Shown: piece by piece, positions 21,856-33,342 of the stretch
Layout: each line of letters starts with the position of its first letter
How positions within the stretch are numbered: the first letter of the stretch is position 1
From: Massospora cicadina
Lineage: Eukaryota > Entomophthoromycota > Entomophthoromycetes > Entomophthorales > Entomophthoraceae
Direction of reading: 5' to 3'
NCBI GenBank assembly: GCA_022478985.1
Contig: JAKSZP010002686.1
Coordinates: 62,001-126,000, forward strand
DNA: 64,000 nt
Translations under genes and position numbers: made by a program
Notes under the pieces: model-generated
What the model saw: the letters and a program-made list of their open reading frames with translations, nothing else
What the model was told of the DNA's origin: nothing
The model's database searches: none

Positions 21856-21949
21856 AACATTGCTCCCTGCCAGGTCCTAAGCGGATCTTGGTGAAGACCC
21901 ACCTTACATATTAATATCTCCAGTGAAGACAGCCCTTTTAATATAGAGG

Positions 21950-22480
21950 AGAATATGAGTTTGACCTGATGGGTTGCTATCAGTAATCAAGATGTGATGC
22001 TACCTCAACTGCAGGAACTTGAGTTCCGCACAACCATGACTCTAACTATCTCATTTCTTGATGAATCCACCTATTAAATTAAGGCCCTCAATGTCGCCCA
22101 AACAATTTGAGAGCTTCTAGGCGAAGTTGTAACCCCTGGTGGGAGAATTAGTTGTAGCAGCTCTACATGGACTTTCAAATGTGATGACTCATTCCTCAGC
22201 AGAGCTTTTAGCAATGATATAGGAGAGACCTGTACAGATTTATGCCTCCAACAGTTTTTGCATCATGCCTTACACAAGAATATGCATTTTCTCACACTAT
22301 ACCACATGGAGATGCAGTGACAGCTAGGAATGACCCACCATATCCACTCCAAAATTCTTGAGTTATATGACGCTGCCTCTGATTTTGGCTGAGATAATTT
22401 GAAGCCATCTTGAACAACTTTAGAAGATTAATGAAATCCAACGCCACCTGGCTCAAATTGACACTTGAGTTGTCTAGTAC
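21950..22480 (+). pseudogene. gag: gag N-terminal region of element C
   Basis: Around 22250-22480 the translation (LQQFLHHALHKN, QLGMTHHIHSKILELYDAASDF, then LNNF-RRLMKSNATWLKLTLEL) lines up with the D gag N-terminus (FVHPAIHHLLQLVELHNKE, QLGLIQALHSHIVNFYNAASSF). Frames change and stops interrupt. The matching continuation expected after 22480 is displaced by an insert and is found again near 24060. Confidence 0.55.
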
Positions 22481-22499
22481 TTGAAGAATGTATATGCCC

Positions 22500-24060
22500 A
22501 GCAGACAGTCCAATTAACCACTGGCATGGACCAAAGAGTGGAATATGTTTATTTACCCTTCTTATCAAATTTCTAAATATTGCCAAGCAACTGATTCTTG
22601 ACTTGTTGATTTTTGGCCATATCCAGAAGCTGAGTGAATATCTTATGATGATGCCAACTCCAGAAGTTATGGTGCAACATGAGCCCTTCAGTGAAACAGG
22701 ACTAGTGTCATGGAAATGGCAGAAGAAGTTTAGACTGGCCTGCCAGTCAGGATGTGAGAGAACCCAAAAAGCAAGCCAGAATGCCAGGGGCATTGCCAAC
22801 CATGTGACTTGATATGGAGCTGGGAAATGTGATACCACGAAGTGGTGGCATAACAACAGGGTAAGGAGTATCCCAACGGCAAACCACACTGAACCCATCC
22901 CCAACTCAGCGGTTCCCACTGTATGTGGTGGGATTACTGGGATAGTCTCGACTAGATTCTTGGCTTGAGTAGCCAACTCATTGGGGGCAATATGGAGATT
23001 GATTCTCTCTTTCTATTGTTGTACGTAGGGCCATAAGATTCCCATGTATTGATATTGGAAATTAACAAGAGCAGGGTTGTAGGACCAAAAGTATTGAACT
23101 CGCTGGGCCTAATCAGCAATAGAGGGGCCATGGTGACCAAAAGAATTGGTAATGCCCACCTGGAGTGCATGGCAATGGATCACCAGGGAAATGCTATCTG
23201 GGATGCGGTTAAGATGGAAAATAATCAAAAAAAATTTCTTTTTGGTAAAAATTTATTGGGAAAGGAAAGTAAGAAAATTGACCAACAATTTTCTCAGTGC
23301 CATGCAACTGATTAAATAGTGGTCAATTGGGTAGTGACAGGATGAGGTCAGGACCCAACAAATTTGGCCTGACTGGCGCATTGTTTATAAAATGGGGTGG
23401 CTTATTCTTGGGGAACTGACATCACAAAATTTGGTGGTGGGCTGAGTCTCTGTCAGTTCAACCTCAAACATCTGAACCAGGGCTCAACTACATTTCCAAT
23501 GATTAGCATGATGGCGTTTGGCCTGACAGGTGATGGGAATCCCCTAAGGCCATCCCTTATAGGGATGGGTCCATTTGTTTGGGAACGGATTTGGGACAGC
23601 CAACCCGCCCGCGCTCAGTCATTTAACTATTCATTTGGTCAAGAGCAGCATATTGGGTGCAGTGCCCAAATTACTATCTGAGGGCTTCGAACTTATGTCA
23701 ATAGCACCTGAAATTTGTTCAACTGGTCTAAAGATTGAATTGGAATCATTGGGAAATCTGGCCAATATCTCATCCTTCATGCTTTTACAGCCATTTGATT
23801 TTGCACATCAGCCATATTGCCGGCCAAATTAAATCTGACTGATTTCAAATTAATAAACTTGGCACAGATTTCGCTAATTCCATGCAACAGTTCTGCTGAG
23901 GTAAGTGTGGGTATTAGGGGTGGGATCTGAAGCAGATGAGCTGTTACCCATTTCTCATCTACTATGTGAGTGAGGTCGCCCTTAGTGATGAGGGGTACTG
24001 CCATCCTCTTTGGTGTCTTCTTGTTTGGGAACAGGAAGATGGCCTGATCAAGAGCCAAAG
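22500..24060 (-). other. insert of unknown type in the leader of C, coding-like on the minus strand
   Basis: Compared with D, element C has about 1.4 kb of extra sequence here. On the minus strand a 119-codon open segment (24136-23777) contains ELLHGISEICAKFINLKSV and AGNMADVQNQMAVKA, which look like the helical beginning of a gag. Another long frame (22976-22428) is rich in hydrophobic residues and probably chance. I saw no LTR pair or TSD. The nature is unresolved. Confidence 0.35.
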
Positions 24061-25320
24061 GACATTCCCTGAGACTTACACCCAGTGGGAGAGAAGGAGA
24101 ACAAAGGTCCCCTAGGTCCTCTGGGCACCTCCTCACCTGCTGGATCCTTTTTCAATGAAGTCCACAAAGCCTGATTTAAAGCCTCAAACAACAACTGTTA
24201 CTGGTGGCCTGAGGAGCTGAGACGACTATTGAGGGGGAACATCTGGATGCTTATTTGGCCTTCCCCTCCTTGTACAACCACTATGTGAATATTAATGGCA
24301 CCTACTCTAATCTTATCGCCTCCTAATACCAAGCAAATCGCCACATTGAGCGGATGATTACTTGACTACAAACAATTGAATATAAACAGGATGATCTCTA
24401 AGCAATTGGCCCAACAGTCCTTGGAGAACAAGAATCTATGCAAATTTTAGATTCCAAGGCCCCTTTAAGAACGTCAAGAATGCTACGCCCCTATCAGGAC
24501 GACATAGATGATATCTGCCATCAGGTTAATAGGGCTATCTAACACAATGATATAGGCACCACGGATCCCACTGAATCATAATGCCCACTCAATTTGCCGT
24601 TCATGTCATCTCTAAACCTGTCAGATATTTTTAAACCTACCTTTAGGGTGAATTATGTCTCTAGGTCAAGACAATTCAGTCGTACCTCTTTGTATATGAG
24701 GGTGCAATGGAGTTGGCTACCAAATGACAAAAATGCCAGCATATACAAAGCTGTCTAGATAGCAAAGCACAAGAAAATATGATGTCTTATTTCAAGACAT
24801 GCACCACGTGTGCAGTCATTAAGGAGGACCTTATCAAAGAAATCAACAGTAACTTAACCCTTTCTAACTGTAAGCAGGCTTTCATGCATATCCGCCCGAG
24901 ATGAGGGGAAACTCATATCAAATTTTCTGAATGCTTCTATCATGAAGCATAGGCGTTGGCTTCCTGTGACCGGTTTTCATTGGAGAATGCCATCTTGATT
25001 GTTCTCTCCACTTTTATAACACAGTACCACCTTGTTACTCTATTTCCAGAACGCCAAAAAGAAGTTTAAATCTATCCTTGACATCAAGGAGTCAATAATG
25101 GAATTGCCTGAGCCAAAAGTACGCCAAGCTCTGAATAAGGTGAATAAATCCAATATCCATGACATCAGGCGCTTTCAGAGATCAAAACCACGTCGCAATC
25201 CATGCTCATTTGCAGAATCTTTGGACACTAAGAAAGTTTCTGCTGGAAGAAGCAAGCCAATGAGTCAGGAAAAGCCGAGTCAGCTTAGGGAGCGAGGCAC
25301 CCTCTGCTGATGATGTGACG
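24060..25320 (+). pseudogene. gag: gag capsid region of element C
   Basis: A short GPLGPLGTSS near 24105 sits where D has GPQGPPGSS, a possible remnant of the collagen-like run. The capsid part follows at 24640-25010 (FKPTFRVNY, GAMELATK, KQAFMHI, FSECFYHEAQALASCDRFSLENAIL) and parallels D and B. A 92-codon open piece (25032-25307) covers the basic C-terminus (SKPRRNPCSFAES). Stops and shifts are present throughout. Confidence 0.65.
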
Positions 25321-25499
25321 CTCAACCTCAACCATCTGCCACTCCTCACACTAAGTGTTATGTTCTGAAACCCGACAAATTGGAAGTTCCAGATTCTATG
25401 TTAAGAATAAAGACTTAACTTCCTCTTGCTCTGCCTTTCCCAGACCTCTACCTCCAGGAATTTCATTTAATCAATATCCCTCTTTGGCACCGGAGTTAC

Positions 25500-26200
25500 T
25501 TATGTACATTTCATTGTTTATAAGGTAAAGATCATGGGCATCATTGGCACTGGGTCTCATATCAGCGTCATTCCCTATCAGCTGGTCAAGCGGATAAAGG
25601 TTGCCTCAGACCAGAATCACTTACTAGACTATGGAACAGTGGGACCTCATTGTACCTTCTCCCAAGTAAACTACTAACCTTGCCTTTTTGGTTTAGCTCT
25701 GGTTGTTATGGATCCCGCCATTATGTTTGTTGGTGCTGCAGTTCTCAGGACTGGCTCCAGGGTTTGCAGTGGCTCAAAGCTGGAAAATCAGAAATGGGCA
25801 CCAAAGAGGAAACAGAAAAATAAAGGTTAGTTTACCAAATATTTTATTAAATTGATAAGCTTCGATATTTATAGGGTGCATTGGGACTTAATGCCTTTGG
25901 GATCTTCAGAGCCTCATCCAATCAGGATCTTTACTAACCTTCCAGAAAGGCCTCCTCGAGGGCGTCCTCAATGGATATCGTCGCTCACCTGACTGAGAAG
26001 GTGGAAAGCCCGCTCCATGTGATTCAGTACTAGTTAAGGATGATCCTGAAAAGTCTTGTCTTGGCTGGAATTGATGACCAATTCGGTACAGCTGGATTTG
26101 GAAGACAGGAATTTGAGATGATTTTTCTGTCAAATCCTGACAATGTTAGAAAATGACAGTTACGACTTTCTTATTGGCACTTAGTATCCAGTTAAATTCA
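25500..26200 (+). pseudogene. aspartic protease of element C, active site G-T-G, split by a solo LTR
   Basis: IMGIIGTGSHISVIPYQLVKRIKV corresponds to IVDNGSPVDVTSSKLMKHVKI of D. The catalytic Asp is replaced by Gly (GGC at 25546-25548). The second motif NDSYDFLIGT occurs at about 26155-26185, after an insertion at 25737-26147 that separates the two halves of the domain. Confidence 0.75.
25737..26147 (-). repeat. short solo LTR (about 411 bp) inside the protease of C
   Basis: The block lies between VGAAV and ENDSYDFLIGT of the protease. On the minus strand it begins TGTCAGGATTTGACAG, the TGTCAG start common to LTRs here, has TATAAATA near 25873-25866, and ends CTGCA. I see no matching TSD, so the edges may be off by a few bases. 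Confidence 0.55.
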
Positions 26201-26239
26201 ATATTCTAATGATCCACAAGAATCTGTGCTTTTCTATTT

Positions 26240-27600
26240 TAGTGTACCGCATTCCTCTGGATGTGAAAGGCGCTCCCAAGGAGAAAGGGAAGAGGAAAAC
26301 TCAATGTTGACTACTGGAACACCTGGACTGCATTGAACAGCTAGAGTATTGGGTAATTGGACCAAAAACCAAGCTGCTGCCTTCTAGCGCTGAGGCTATG
26401 GAAGGAATGCCTGTGTATGCGCCTGGCTGCATAGTCATATCACCCAATTCTCAGATCCTAGTGGAGACTGGTATCCAGGTTACCATACTGACGGACCACT
26501 TATTGGAAATCAAGGAGAGAGTAATCCGTCCATCTGAGAACCCCTTACCTGTCCTGGAGCGTTGGATCCTGCTTACTGGTGCCCCTTGACTATCTTAATG
26601 GCCAACCTTAATGATTGGCCAATGCAGATAACTACAAACAGACCTGTTGCATATGTACGGATATTGCCCGTTGACCAGATTGAGTCCATTAAGGATGTGG
26701 AAACCTGCAAGACTTAGTAATAAACAAAAATGTTACGATAGCCTGAGTTAAGATGAAAATGGTGACACACTTACTTGCAAACAACAACAGGCTGACGCTC
26801 TCATTAAAGAATATGCTATTATTTTCTCCACTGGTCCAGGGAATTTTAGGATATGAAGGGAGTGCAACATCAAGTGCTAACTGGAGATGCCCCCCCAATT
26901 TGCGCCCACCCCTATCAGAAGTCTAAAGTTGAGGAAACTAAGTCATTAAAGAATTTAGATAAGTATTGGATTCCAGGGTGCTTGAACCATCCCAGAGTCC
27001 CTGAGCCTTAAAATTATTGTTTGTGAGGAAAAGTATGAAGGGCGTCACGTGGTATTGGATTACCGCCATGTGTATGCAATTCTCAGAAGGATAGATACCC
27101 GCTACCTAGGATTGACAACTCCATACACCCTTTAGCCAGGTCCCAATTTTTCTCTACAATGGATCTTGATAACGGGTACTGGCAAATAGAGCTTGCACCA
27201 GACAATTTATAGAAATGATGATAATAGCGAGTGAAGGTTTATTCAAACCCACTTTTATGCCTCAGGGGCTGTGCAAAGCCCTGGCCACTTTCCAGTGGGC
27301 CATGGACTGCCTGTTGGGGGACCTGAAGATGTCACGTTTGCTAGTCTACTTAGATGATAAATTGTATTTTTACGCACGTTTGACCAGCATTTGGCCCACT
27401 TGAAGAAGTATTTGGATGGATACACTCTGCTGCATTTAAATTAAAGCACACCAAATGTCGTTTTCTTCCAGACCAAAATGGAATTCCTTGGTCACAAGGT
27501 CACTCGTGAAGAAATTTTGCCCTTGCCCAACAAGGTGACCTCTATTGAGAAGATGACTTGACCCAACAATTTTCATGACAATCAGGTTTTACTTGGTATG
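26240..27600 (+). pseudogene. linker and reverse transcriptase of element C
   Basis: The linker is seen at 26398-26586 (SPNSQILVETGIQVTILTDHLLEI). A helix-rich piece near 26790 contains DALIKEYAIIFSTGPGNF. The RT has VLDYRHV near 27050, ASEGLFKPTFMPQGLCKALATFQWAMD at 27220-27306 and YLDD intact at 27347-27358, followed by an aberrant K-L-Y-F where IxVF is usual. EFLGHKVT at about 27480 marks the connection domain. Several frameshifts are present. Confidence 0.82.
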
Positions 27601-28140
27601 GTAGGGTACTACCAAAAATTTATACCGCACTTTGCCAAGCTCACTGGGCCGCTAACCTACCTCCTCCATAAAGAAGTTCGTTTCAAATGGTAGGATTCCC
27701 AGCATCAATACTTCAATGTCTTACAAAAAGCCTTGACTAAGGCCCCTAATCTGGTACATTCTGAGTTTGATAAGCTCTTCTTCTATTTACTAACATAGTG
27801 ATGGGCTGTGGGGGTCATTCTGGGTCAATTTGACGCAAACCAAGTTGATCACATAGCTTACTTTAGTAAGGCAATAACCCAAGTGGAAAATACAGTGTAA
27901 CCAAAAAAGAGTGTCTAGCTGTGTTATTGGCCATCAAAAATTATCCAATCTTTTCTGTATAAGAATCATATTACTGTAGTAATACCCATGCTTCACTACG
28001 TTGGTTACAACAGATGAAAGACCCAGATGGATGATTGGACCAATGGGCCCTTAAGCTCCAATATTTATGACTTCTCAATAGTCCACTGCACGGGGATGAT
28101 ACACCAAATTGCTGAAGGGTTGTTTCAATTGCCTATCATG
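27600..28140 (+). pseudogene. RT end and RNase H of element C
   Basis: VGYYQKFIPHFAKLTGPLTYLLHK (27604-27675) is the RT-RNase H junction typical of gypsy elements. KKECLAVLLAIKNYPIF (about 27904-27953) and ASLRWLQQMKDPDG (near 27988-28030) follow. Broken by stops. Confidence 0.78.
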
Positions 28141-28179
28141 ACCCTTTTTTGCTTCCGTGGAGGACTTGATTTATGAGAT

Positions 28180-28417
28180 CATTGTGAAACAGAAGAGTGG
28201 AGCCATGAGCCATTGACAACGCAACAGCGCTAAAGCAGATGTCTGCCCAGACTCAAGTCAAAAATGGATTGTTATAAGCAGTTTGGGCTTCTTGGATACT
28301 GTAAGTTTGACCTTCTGCTTGGACAAAATCCGCTCTGGAGGCTCATGTTGCTGTGTGGCATGGCACAGTGAATAAAACCCATTGGTCGCTGAGAGACTGC
28401 TGCTAATGGGAAGGAAT
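28180..28417 (+). pseudogene. integrase of element C, part 1 (zinc-binding domain, His half)
   Basis: AHVAVWHGTVNKTHWSLRDCC-WEG (28339-28412) matches the integrase N-terminus of D (GHSSVGHGAVKKIHEWLKSQCYWDQ) and holds the two His ligands. The frame is cut at GGAAT (28413-28417), the TSD of element B. The Cys half follows at 43832. Confidence 0.85.
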
Positions 28418-29167
28418 TGTCAGACAAGTACCTGTCCAATATCAAGGTAAGAGTGTTTTGGATCTGAACAAGGATAAAATCGTCCAAAAACCCTGGTCAA
28501 ATTCTCGGTGGAACCAATCAAACTGTGGAAATATGATTTTCCCCACTTCTCAGCGAGATAGTTGAATTAGTATTAGTAGGGAAGTGCCAATACCACGGCG
28601 GAATATGGGAAGTCATTCTGAGGTCCATCCTATGCTCCTCCACAGCTCCTATTTTAAACACCTAATCTTTGACCACCCCCTTTTATAGGCTTATAGGGGG
28701 TCCTACAGGGCGCAAACACTTTCTCCCAAATTGATTGGTTCAGATATATTAAATTCATGCCTAACGGACTTGTTATATATACTATTGACCCTCCATCAGC
28801 CGTTCCATTGAAGCCAGGCGAATTCTGAAAGATCCAATAGGTCAAAACTCCATTGCTTTAATTTGGATACTCGTAGCTTATAACGAATTTCTCGCCCATT
28901 TTTCTTTGAGCTTTGGATTAATTAAATACTAAGCAGCGACATAATAATAAGGTTCTTTTTTCAACCCGTCGCCCTCACTAATAAAATTACTAAAAAACCA
29001 TCTTATCTTCCTGAATTTAAAGGTTCCTAGTTTATTATAAGTGGTGTCCTAATACCCCTATTTTTATTAAGCAGCAGTTAAGAGCTTAACTACTTCTGCT
29101 TCTTTTAAAATATCAAATCCTATGCAAATAGCACCAGCGGGCCTTAGTTAACGCCAGGATTGTGAAA
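28418..29167 (+). repeat. 5' LTR of element B
   Basis: 750 bp, starting TGTCAGACAAGTACCTGTCC. The partner at 43087 starts TATTAGACAATTACCTGTTC. Both contain GATAGTT-AATTA-TATTAGTAGGGAAGTG, ACCCTCCATCAGCC and GCACCAGCGGGCCTTAGTTAACG. A TATA-like CTTTTATAGGCTTATAGG lies near 28677. The 3' end is set by alignment and by the TSD of the 3' copy. Confidence 0.92.
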
Positions 29168-29218
29168 AGCGGTGCTCATTATAGGGACCCCTGTACACCA
29201 CTAAATAAACTGAAAAAG

Positions 29219-29635
29219 ATGGAGGTTGGTGGGGAAAGTCAACCTCACGACCTCCCTGCTGAAATTAACTCCTGGCTAGCTTCTTTGGAATTTCAGCTAA
29301 CCAGTGCTTTATCTTTCTTCAAAAGTCTCGAGCAGCACTCTTTGCAAGGCTTTTATGGGGCCAACCCTAACATTTATAAATCCCCTTGTAGTGACAAGTT
29401 TACACCAGGTGAGGGAATTTTTGCCTTTTTCCTCTTTATGTGTGAAGTTACCTTGAAGGAGCAACTGACAAGCTTAGAATCAAGTAAAAACTTCCCTGCA
29501 AGAGTTGTGTGAATCAGGAAATAATGGATTTGTACATAGCCACCCTCAGCACCTGAGCAGAAAAAAATTAAGCTCTCATTGAGGAATTTGGCTCCCAGTA
29601 GAGTCTAAGAAGGCAAAAACAGGCCTTTATGTGCC
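29219..29635 (+). pseudogene. gag: gag of element B, part 1
   Basis: It starts with ATG at 29219 (MEVGGESQPHDLPAEINSWL), about 50 bases after the LTR. Open through 29509, it contains ASLEFQLTSALSFFKSLEQH, then stops. It ends RQKQAFMC at 29635, where D has NQKQAFMGI. The interruption is element A, with TSD GTGCC (29631-29635). No collagen-like run is seen here, unlike D. Confidence 0.8.
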
Positions 29636-30737
29636 TGTCAGATTCTGGTGGTTGCCCTGAAAATAAACATCTTTGACAACCAACAGATCAGGCCAATTAT
29701 CCCTCCAATGCTTGAATGAATACTTGAGTTCTCAACTTATAAATTATTGCAACTACACGGCTTGGGCTGATTATGTCAATGTAAATTTAATCCAAATATG
29801 CTATCATAAACTTGGTCCATATACAATCACAGATTATGGCCAATTATCACTGCACCAAAACTTGTCAATTAGTCCTGACTGATGGGAACAATATCAAATA
29901 TTTAGCATTAAACTCATTCATGATCAACCCAAAGATAACATCTAAAAATCACATGGACAAATAGACAAACGTAATGTAACCAATCTCCCGCCCTAGGGCA
30001 AAATTCATATGTCAAGCCTTGTAATCAGCATGATAGCACTTGCATATGACCTGTCCAAATGGGAGTACCTAGTACTATTGATAGAGAGGCCTGTCGACAT
30101 CCTGATTAGGGGTATGTTATTTACACCAAATGATGCAAAAGCTTCACATGAGATGTATTCTGTCATCAGTATGACAAAGCTAAAATCAAGAGGATTCCAG
30201 GACAATTTTTCATGTTTTTTGTGATTTTGTCCCTGAAAACCTCCCAATTTTGAGAGTATTTTGCCACCAATAAACCTAGCAATGGGTCTCAGTTGTATCA
30301 ACTCAAGGGCCAAAATGAGGTGGAAAATAATCTGTAAAAATTGCATGCTTGAATTTGACCAGGAGATTCCCTAGAGGTATAATACTAACGCCTGGCCTAA
30401 TGATTAATTATCAAGTAAATATCATTTAATAAAGGTATTTTATTTTATTTCTTTCCTAGTTTTCTTAGAATCTTTTCTTTGGAGAAGTGTCGACTAGCTG
30501 GAAGTGCCAAATTTCAGCTTGTAACTGTATCTTCCACGGAAGAAATAACAATTATGAAGGAAAAATTAAGTCCAAAATTGACCAGAAGAGTTGAGGCTAT
30601 TTTAATATGCCTATTGAGTTTCCAAACAGTCCAAATATTGTAAGCCAATGGAAATATTGAAGATCATTTGGCTGAACTTCATGCCAATTAAGCAGCAGGA
30701 ATTTAATTATCAAGCGAGAAATCCTCAGAATTTAACA
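29636..30737 (+). repeat. 5' LTR of element A
   Basis: 1102 bp, from TGTCAGATTCTGGTGG to CAGAATTTAACA. It matches 37145-38548 (TGTCAGCTTCTGGTGG ... CAGACTTTAACA) throughout, except for the 286-bp SINE2 present only in the 3' copy. The empty site is ATCATTTAATAA at 30421-30432. It contains a 71-codon open frame (30009-30224), also present in the 3' copy, which I regard as chance. Confidence 0.93.
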
Positions 30738-31718
30738 ACTAATACTCACTCAAAATTGGTGAAACTCTCCAAAATGAAGTTACACAACCAGTTTCTGGCA
30801 GATTCGGCCAGATGAGATTGTGACAATGAGATGGAACCTAGCTACAAGGAAATCTTTATTTATTTTAATATCAGCCGCTAAGGCTCTGATGCAGGTACCT
30901 CCTACTCCCTGGATCTTATCACAGTGGGGGAGCTCATGTAGATACAACAAGCTAAGAGACCTTACATCTGAAAGCGTAAAATCTAAGCTGGAAACTCTAT
31001 ATCAGGGTTTTAGGATTAATTTTTGCAAATTGATCCCTCATTCAGGCTGTTATAAACCTTAATGACCAGGCACTCAATATGAAGATATACATATAGTACC
31101 ATGATGCAACCTTGGTATTTCATGCCAGTCATCTCACAGACAGTCAAGCAACTAACGAATTCCTGGGTAACTTTTTTAATCCTCAATCAAGCACACCCAG
31201 CAAATCTTAGCTAGACAAAATCTGGAACTCGCAGAAATCTACCATGTGCAAGGGGAGGAACAATCTTCCTAAAACGCTCTACTGGACAACCTAAATTCTA
31301 GTTTTACTGAAGTCTGAAAAGCAATTATGGATAATACAGGATTGCCAATGAAGCTCATGAGAGATTAAACACCCTTGAGGAGCTTCTAAACGAAGGCGTC
31401 TCAAAGATAGCCACAGAAGTTCTTACTCACCATGGGCTATTGCATGAATGGGTACAAAACATGAATACCTGCTGTCAAAAACTGGAAACTAATTCTAATT
31501 CCTATTATCTCAGTCAGAACGACTTAATATACATGCCACTTTGGGCCAAATAAATCATCTGGAGTTAAATGAAAAGCATGATGACTATGATAATTATTTT
31601 TGGGCTTATCTGGATACTGTAAACAAAAACATCGAAGACCTTGCAGCAAAACCAGCCGTCCTAAATAGGGATGAAGTGGATGCCCAGATAAAAGAATAAA
31701 TTTCAAAAATTTTGGACT
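30738..31718 (+). pseudogene. leader and gag N-terminal region of element A, decayed
   Basis: After the LTR comes ACTAATACTCACTC, with no convincing primer site. Coding-like pieces include EPSYKEIFIYFNI near 30835, RIANEAHERLNTLEELLNEG near 31335-31400, and NHLELNEKHDDYDNYFWAYLDTVNKNIEDL at 31553-31640. The last is strongly helical. Stops between pieces show decay. Confidence 0.55.
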
Positions 31719-32903
31719 GTGGTGTCAAAATTGCAGACCAAAAATGCTGAAATTACTCAGGAGAATTGGGAACTCAGAATGCAATTATCAACTTCAAATT
31801 CCCAAGTAGACAGTATGGCCAAAGATATTAAAAGAATAACGTCCAATCAAGCCTTATTTGAAGAGGAGTATGACAACCTAAAAAAGAATTTGAATCCATC
31901 AAAAATCAAAACTGCCAGTGCTCACCCATCCTTGACAAAAGAGGAATGGGAAAAAGCTCTGCTCATTTGGCCAAAAAACAGTTTGGAAAAACAACTAAGG
32001 GCTGAATTCAAACATCAGAATCCAATAGTTCAGAGCAATATCATGAAATTGATTTTATCAGAAATCAAAAATGATGCAGAAACCAATATTTCGAACATCA
32101 ATTCTATGTCTAGAGTTCTGGCATCAATCCCAACTCCAGATACTCCCCAACGGGAAAGAAGGCCGATTCTGAACAATGATACACCAAGACTTTCAATAAG
32201 AAGTACAACCCCTATGCCCAAAACAATGCAAAATTACTTTAACCCATTGAATTTACCAAAGTTTGATAAGGATGGGAACGTTCACTCTTTCCTCAAGCTA
32301 TTTGAAAAAGAAATGAGGGGAGCATCAGACCATGCAAAAGGATCAGCACTGATTAACTCACTCGATTCCCATAGCTGTGACCTCATTATACCCTATTTGG
32401 GCGACAATTGGTACTATATGGATACCAAAATTGCAGTGACAAAACAATATGGAGTGCCTGAGAAATTAGAAACCCGAAAAAGAAAGCTTCTTACTATTAA
32501 ATTCAAGCATAATGAGACTATAAAGGACTTTTCTGACAGATTTTTCCATGAGGCACAAGTTCTTCGTGGGTGCAACACAATATATAAGTTTTATGCTAAG
32601 ATTGCAATGAAACATGCAGTTATGCCCTTCCATGAACTGCACAATGTCATGAAACCTTCATTTAATGGAAGCATGAAAATCCAAGAGCTTACCAATTACT
32701 TGAGAAGCTGTTACCATAATTTTGAAACCCCTAATTAGCACAAGGATCAGCAAAAATTCCGATCTTTGGGCCCAAAAAGCAACATTATGTCCAATCAGGG
32801 GAAAATTTTTTGAACTACTAACCAAAAATTTGAGCAAAAGCAGTAAACCAGGCCGATTACATGTCACAATTGTGGTCAAAATGGTAATTTTGCTAACCAA
32901 TGC
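31719..32903 (+). pseudogene. gag: gag of element A, long open segment plus zinc-knuckle position
   Basis: The longest open reading frame of the window, 339 codons (31719-32735). It begins in a coiled-coil-like stretch (NAEITQENWELRMQLSTSNS, DSMAKDIKRITSNQ). A linker rich in Thr and Pro follows, then the capsid with LPKFDKDGNVHSFLKLFEKEM, KRKLLTIKFKHNETIKDFSD and MPFHELHNVMKPSF. After a stop and frameshift, a zinc-knuckle position (32862-32903) reads CHNCGQNGNFANQC, in which the His ligand is Asn. Particle formation is the family role. RNA binding by this knuckle would be impaired. Confidence 0.85.
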
Positions 32904-33342
32904 TACAGACGGTCCAACACAAAAACTGGGGTCAACGTTGCTATAGAAATCAACACTGACAGTGAGTCATGAAGAGTGCAGGTTGAGTAGAGGAGGAATG
33001 CTCTAACTCCACAGATGTTCAAGCCATTCCAACTGACCCTGGAGAGCTCTTTAGGGCCAATGATGTCGCTGAGGATAACCTCCATCATATTGTGGCCAAT
33101 AATGTCATGGTGGTTACTACTCAGGACACAGTGAAAGCAACTAAGACCCTTGAAAGTTACCAAAGAAGCCCAATCAGAGGCTATAAAACTTTACGCAAAA
33201 CAGATTATTGATCAGGGTTTAGACCTACAACCCAGATGTTAGAATGACTTAGCTTCGCATAACAACAAACAAGTAGCCATTCCAATGAAGACCTTAACAG
33301 ATAACTTCCCAGATATTTTTAAGTCTGAAATCACACCTGGAA

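Noticed and set aside
22428..22976. 182-codon minus-strand frame as a membrane protein gene
   Set aside because: It is hydrophobic but overlaps C's leader/gag region, has no recognisable family, and its partner frames on both strands are similarly open. Treated as a chance frame inside the unresolved insert.
30009..30224. 71-codon frame present in both LTRs of A as a conserved gene
   Set aside because: The LTRs were identical at insertion, so a shared open frame is expected by descent. The opposite strand is also open. No family is recognised.
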